Below, one piece after another: positions 47,759 to 64,000 of a DNA stretch of 64,000 nt. The first letter of the stretch is position 1. Each line of letters begins with the position of its first letter. The stretch is from Whitmania pigra (Eukaryota; Annelida; Clitellata; Hirudinida; Haemopidae). The stretch spans positions 128,501 to 192,500 of the forward strand of contig JAJTWR010000350.1 of the NCBI GenBank assembly GCA_021613335.1, written 5' to 3'. Below the pieces are notes generated by a model. The model did no database searches. It saw only the letters and a program-made list of their open reading frames with translations, and was not told the origin of the DNA. The translations under genes were made by a program, and so were the position numbers.

Positions 47759-48623
47759 AATTTTTATTCTAATCTTGATGCCTTGACAATGATTGTGTTT
47801 GGTTGTACTACATATTTCTTATGAATAACATTCAAAAATAACAATAAAACCATTAATATTCTGGTCCGGTCTAAAATGCCATTGCAATTGTGCTTTAAAA
47901 TTTTTAGAGTTATTGGCAAAGTTAGTTAATTTTAACATGGCCATTAATGAGACTTTGTTGTGGTTATAATGTTGTCTGGTGTCTCTAATTTGATTTTGGG
48001 AGTTCATGTTTATAACTTGGCTCAAATTGGAATTAATTTTGCATTCTACAAGTTATCGCAAGTTGGTTGACTGAAACTAAATCGAAACTCTCAGGACTTT
48101 ACTTAAGATTTTGTTTTGATCATCAAACGTAGTTCAAGGTGAATCAATTGAAGCCGATCTTGTTCTTGATTAGAAAAGGTTTGCGAGCAAAATGTCTTTG
48201 AACTTTTTAGCGTTATGATAAGGCATCAATTTTTGTAAAAGCGGGATGCTAACGCGAACAAAGTTTTTTAATTTACCATGAAGCCTTAGATTTTATAAAG
48301 TGAATCTAGGAACTCAAATATTATTAAAAGGTTTGTTGATCATAACATTTTAGTGTTTTTGTTTAAAATTTACAAATTCTTTTTAAAATGTAAATGCATC
48401 TAAAATAGAGTTCACATTTGCAGAATTCTTGAGCCCGATTACTCTAGCAGCGGTGAGGGGAGATCCGGTTTTTCGCAAAATTTGAGTCTCGTAAACATAG
48501 AAATTATATAAATGATACATATTTCGAAAGGGAAGATAATGACCTTTCTGAATATTATAAAATTATTAAATTTACTAAATTTTATTATTATAAAATTGCT
48601 TGCAAAAAAGTTATAAAATCCTC
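47759..48623. other. Intergenic, no gene recognised
   Basis: 3' flank of the atlastin-like gene, AT-rich. Nothing supportable was seen beyond its poly(A) signal. Confidence 0.4.
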
Positions 48624-50544
48624 CAGTCTCAGGCAGTGAGGGGGGGTCAGGTGGGGTCACTGCCAGGGGGCCGGCTTCTGTAAGGGAACCCGGCCGGTCC
48701 GATCATGTCAATTTTTGCAAGTCTCATCGTTTACCGTAGGCGACAGAATTTAATGTCCTAATAGCCCCACAGTTTTAGATTATATACTGCCGAACAAACA
48801 GTCCATTTCACGTAGGGGGTATAAACTCTTTGTTCTGCTGTGAGACGCTAGGGTAAGGTGATGTAGGACGCCCACACCATTTTAGGCGAAACGGACCATT
48901 ACAGATCCTTTGATTTGTGTTGTTCCCTAGCAGGAAAGGTTTGATTTATCATCACTTCTATTTCTGTGGAGTTATACACACTAGATTACTGCTAAAGTTG
49001 ATTTTTGGTCTAAAGGATGTAAAAATCTTACATATTTAATTTGTCAAACTATCACGATGTGTTGTTCCTTAGCAGGAAAGGTTTGATTTATCATCACTTC
49101 TATTTCTGTGGAGTTATACACACTAGATTACTGCTAAAGTTGATTTTTGGTCTAAAGGATGTAAAAATCTTACATATTTAATTTGTCAAACTATCACGAT
49201 ATTGGAAGAACATATCCGTTGCTATAATAAATAACAACAGCTATGTTATTGTGTCATTTAATAATGGCGTCGTAACTAGGAAAAACGCAGGATAATACTG
49301 AAAAGCCCACTTCGAGTCAACCATTTTATAACGCTCTCTTGCAATTTATATAATCGTTCATGAAATTTTCTCAAGTAACTGATGCAGTCGAAAAGTCGTC
49401 GCGTGTTGAGCGAAGCGTTTATTGTTGCGTCTCTATACAGGTGCATCACTTACTCTAGAAGGGAAATTGGTGGGAATTCCATAGCAACAGTAGGCTTCTT
49501 AGAAATTCAGTCGATATGCTGTTGAATGAGCCGGAGCATCTGAAAACTATACACGTTGCAAACCTCGGACAGAAAAGTCTGTCGCCATTCGACTTGCTGA
49601 ACACACTTTGAAAACCGATACACTGTTTCCAAACGTTGTCATTATGATACGTATCTTCTGCACGCTTCCGGTTACCGTTGCTCAAGAAGAACGATCTTTC
49701 ATCACATTGGCCCGAGTTAAAAATATTTTGAGATCGACAATGTGTCAAGAACGCCTGACCAGCCTTGGAATGCTGGCAGTGGAAGGTCGACTTGCAAGAA
49801 CGATTGATTACAACAGTATAATTGAACTGTCTGCACGCAGAAAAGCCCGCTAAGTTTTGTTGTAGCCATCTCTCTTGCATGTCGTAAAAGTCGGTTCCAC
49901 ATAATTACATCGTTTTTAAGAACTTGTGTAGCTTAATCTCCATCGAAACACCAGTTTGCTTAGTGCACACAAATCTGTACACGTAGCATGTGGCTGGTTA
50001 TCTTTGAGTAAGGCTGTATGGTGTAACGGTCGTTGCAGATAAGGACACAATTATGATGAAATGAAAAACTGATAGGCTCACCAATGATTAGAGTTGGCTA
50101 ATTTAAAGCGCCTCGCTGCGTGTTTGGCCACCAAAAATTACTACTTTCATTTTGATTAACTGTAAAACAAATAAATTCAAATTAGATGACGAACAGCGTT
50201 TACCTTTGCAAAAGTCATTTCTATATTTGTATTTAGCACCATGTATGCACAAATGTTGAACCTTGATTGTAACATTTACCTCGATTTACAGGTTTTATTA
50301 AAGCGACAAAATTTCTAAATACGGTCAATTTCGGATATAGTCACGTCCAAAACTGTAGGCTGTTGACTTGACTATAAGCGAATATTTACTATAATCGAAA
50401 ATAGTAAGCTACATATGGTTTACACGGTGCAAGAGATCAGCTTGACTGTAACCGACTCAACTATATCCGGAATTGACTGTATTTTGACGAGGGGCCCGCC
50501 ATGATGTCCTGCCCTGGGGCCCTTGCTGGCTCTCGGCGCCCCTG
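48624..50544 (+). mobile_element. hAT transposon remnant with transposase C-terminal dimerisation domain
   Basis: Left end CAGTCTCAGGCAGTGAGGGG and right end CTCTCGGCGCCCCTG (reverse complement CAGGGGCGCCGAGAG) form hAT-like terminal repeats. Both ends have GGGGCCC-rich subterminal DNA. At about 49608-49853 a frame reads LFPNVVIMIRIFCTLPVTVA, then QEERSFITLARVKNILRSTM and ERLTSLGMLAVEGRLART. This is the C-terminal dimerisation region of the TTF-zinc-finger hAT family. A stop precedes it, and the N-terminal zinc finger and catalytic core are missing. No clear 8-bp target duplication was found. Confidence 0.75.
48917..49200 (+). repeat. 142-bp tandem duplication inside hAT
   Basis: Units 48917-49058 and 49059-49200 both start GTGTTGTTCC and end AACTATCACGAT. 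The arms at 9.6 and 39.9 kb carry a single copy of the first half. Confidence 0.9.
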
Positions 50545-51573
50545 GTTTTTGTGATACATTTTTTGATGCTAGGGTAATTGATTTCTGGAACAGGCTTAGG
50601 ACATAAACATTTGAGACCTGAACGATGGGAAATTTTAGAATTGCCTTGGAGTCTACTAAGTAAGAAGTTAAGAAAAAGTTAATGCTCCAAATATGAGACT
50701 TGCCATTAAGGACCACCATAATCTGTTGAGTTAATTCTTGCGCCAATGATCTATCTGAAGACAGTTTGTCGCAAACACGTTCATATAATAAAAAAATGTT
50801 GTAGGCGCTTATCATGTTATTCCACACAATTTTGTTAAAGTGGATTTTATTTTGTAAGCTTTTATTAACTCTGAACAACTAGCGACTGAATAAATATTTT
50901 GTAGAAAATTCTTGAGAAATCGAGATCGGTAGTTCTACAACTCCTAGAAATAACATCGAGGGTAACAATTTGATTCTGATCCAACGTATGGGCTGGGAAG
51001 AAAGCTGTTTATTACTTTAGTAATAACTTATAACTTATTAATTATAAATTATTTACAACTCCAGTCACAGATACACGTTTTCATGAGATGTAACAATGAT
51101 CAGATTTGGTTGCCAAAGTATTCTGGGTTCTGTACAACAGTCACAGAGTTTCCTCCATTCTGAGTATAATTCCCTGGATGAAAAGTAGTATTACAGCTTT
51201 GCATCAAGTTTGGTATCGTATTAATTAACAAGTAAATCCTCATTCATAAAAAACCGGTTGCTTTCCAAATTTTACAATCTTTAAAGGCAAAGATTATAAC
51301 CAGTTATGATTGGCTAGTGAATGCCAATGGCATGAGAACAAAAAATAATGACAGAAGTGGAATATCGTCGCGATTTGTGTGAACAATCAATTCATTATAC
51401 ACCCAAAATAAAAAGTAAAAGGCTCTACAATGATTGGGTTCAAATTTTCTTTACAACCAAAGTTGCTTGGAAATGGAGATGGATAAAGGAATAAAAAATA
51501 ACTCTTATCTAATCAATTAATTACTAATTATTTTAAAATATCTTAAAATGGGTTTTTTATGTTAAAGTTAATT
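50545..51573. other. Intergenic, no gene recognised
   Basis: Lies between the hAT remnant and the EGFR stop codon. Part will be EGFR 3' UTR (minus strand). Open frames here have no recognisable content. Confidence 0.4.
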
Positions 51574-63869
<12,296 letters not shown>

Positions 63870-64000
63870 CTGTAATTATTAAACAATTAATATAAATAAT
63901 AATAATGTTAACAAATAATCGTTTTTAACGATATCACGAAATTAATGTGTAACTAAAATTACTGACATTAATTAATGGGTTGTTTAAGCAGAGTATGTAT

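Overview
The window is eukaryotic and almost certainly from an invertebrate animal. It is AT-rich and its genes are split into short exons (about 30-400 bp) with GT..AG introns. It carries an EGFR-type receptor tyrosine kinase, clathrin light chain and a TFIIIC subunit, and the intergenic DNA is full of SINEs, LINEs, gypsy-like and DNA-transposon remains. The combination suggests a compact lophotrochozoan genome, perhaps an annelid or leech; that species guess is inference only.

Layout. (1) 1.4-15.2 kb is a transposon-rich accessory region holding two direct copies of an unrecognised multi-exon gene (copy 1 at 1.6-5.2 kb, copy 2 at 10.2-13.7 kb, both minus strand). (2) 15.2-34.35 kb is a gene island: an EF1A/eRF3/HBS1-type protein that has lost its GTP-binding motifs (16.8-19.9 kb, +), a BBOF1-like coiled-coil protein (23.7-27.3 kb, +), a C2H2 zinc-finger gene tail-to-tail with it (27.4-28.8 kb, -), clathrin light chain (29.7-31.6 kb, -) and, divergently, a GTF3C6-like TFIIIC subunit (32.2-33.0 kb, +). 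(3) 34.35-40.1 kb is a third copy of the unknown gene unit, inverted relative to copy 2. The gene island is therefore flanked by inverted arms of about 5.75 kb. (4) 40.6-47.8 kb (+) is an atlastin-like protein with a mutated P-loop, no membrane hairpin and a tandemly duplicated exon. (5) 48.6-50.5 kb is a decayed hAT transposon. (6) 51.6-63.9 kb (-) is an EGFR homologue. It has 22 exons in view, from the middle of ectodomain domain I to the C-terminus, and its 5' end lies beyond the window.

How things fit together. Exon phases were followed by hand and are consistent along all the recognised genes. The one exception is a single missing base in exon 13 of the HBS1-like gene. The genes are unrelated housekeeping or signalling genes and do not form a pathway. 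The most interesting points are two divergent GTPase-fold proteins that have both lost the P-loop lysine, the inverted segmental duplication with a recognisable filler at its breakpoint, a DNA transposon whose 6-bp target duplication is proven by an empty site in a paralogous copy, and a tRNA-derived SINE family whose 3' tail is shared with a resident LINE.
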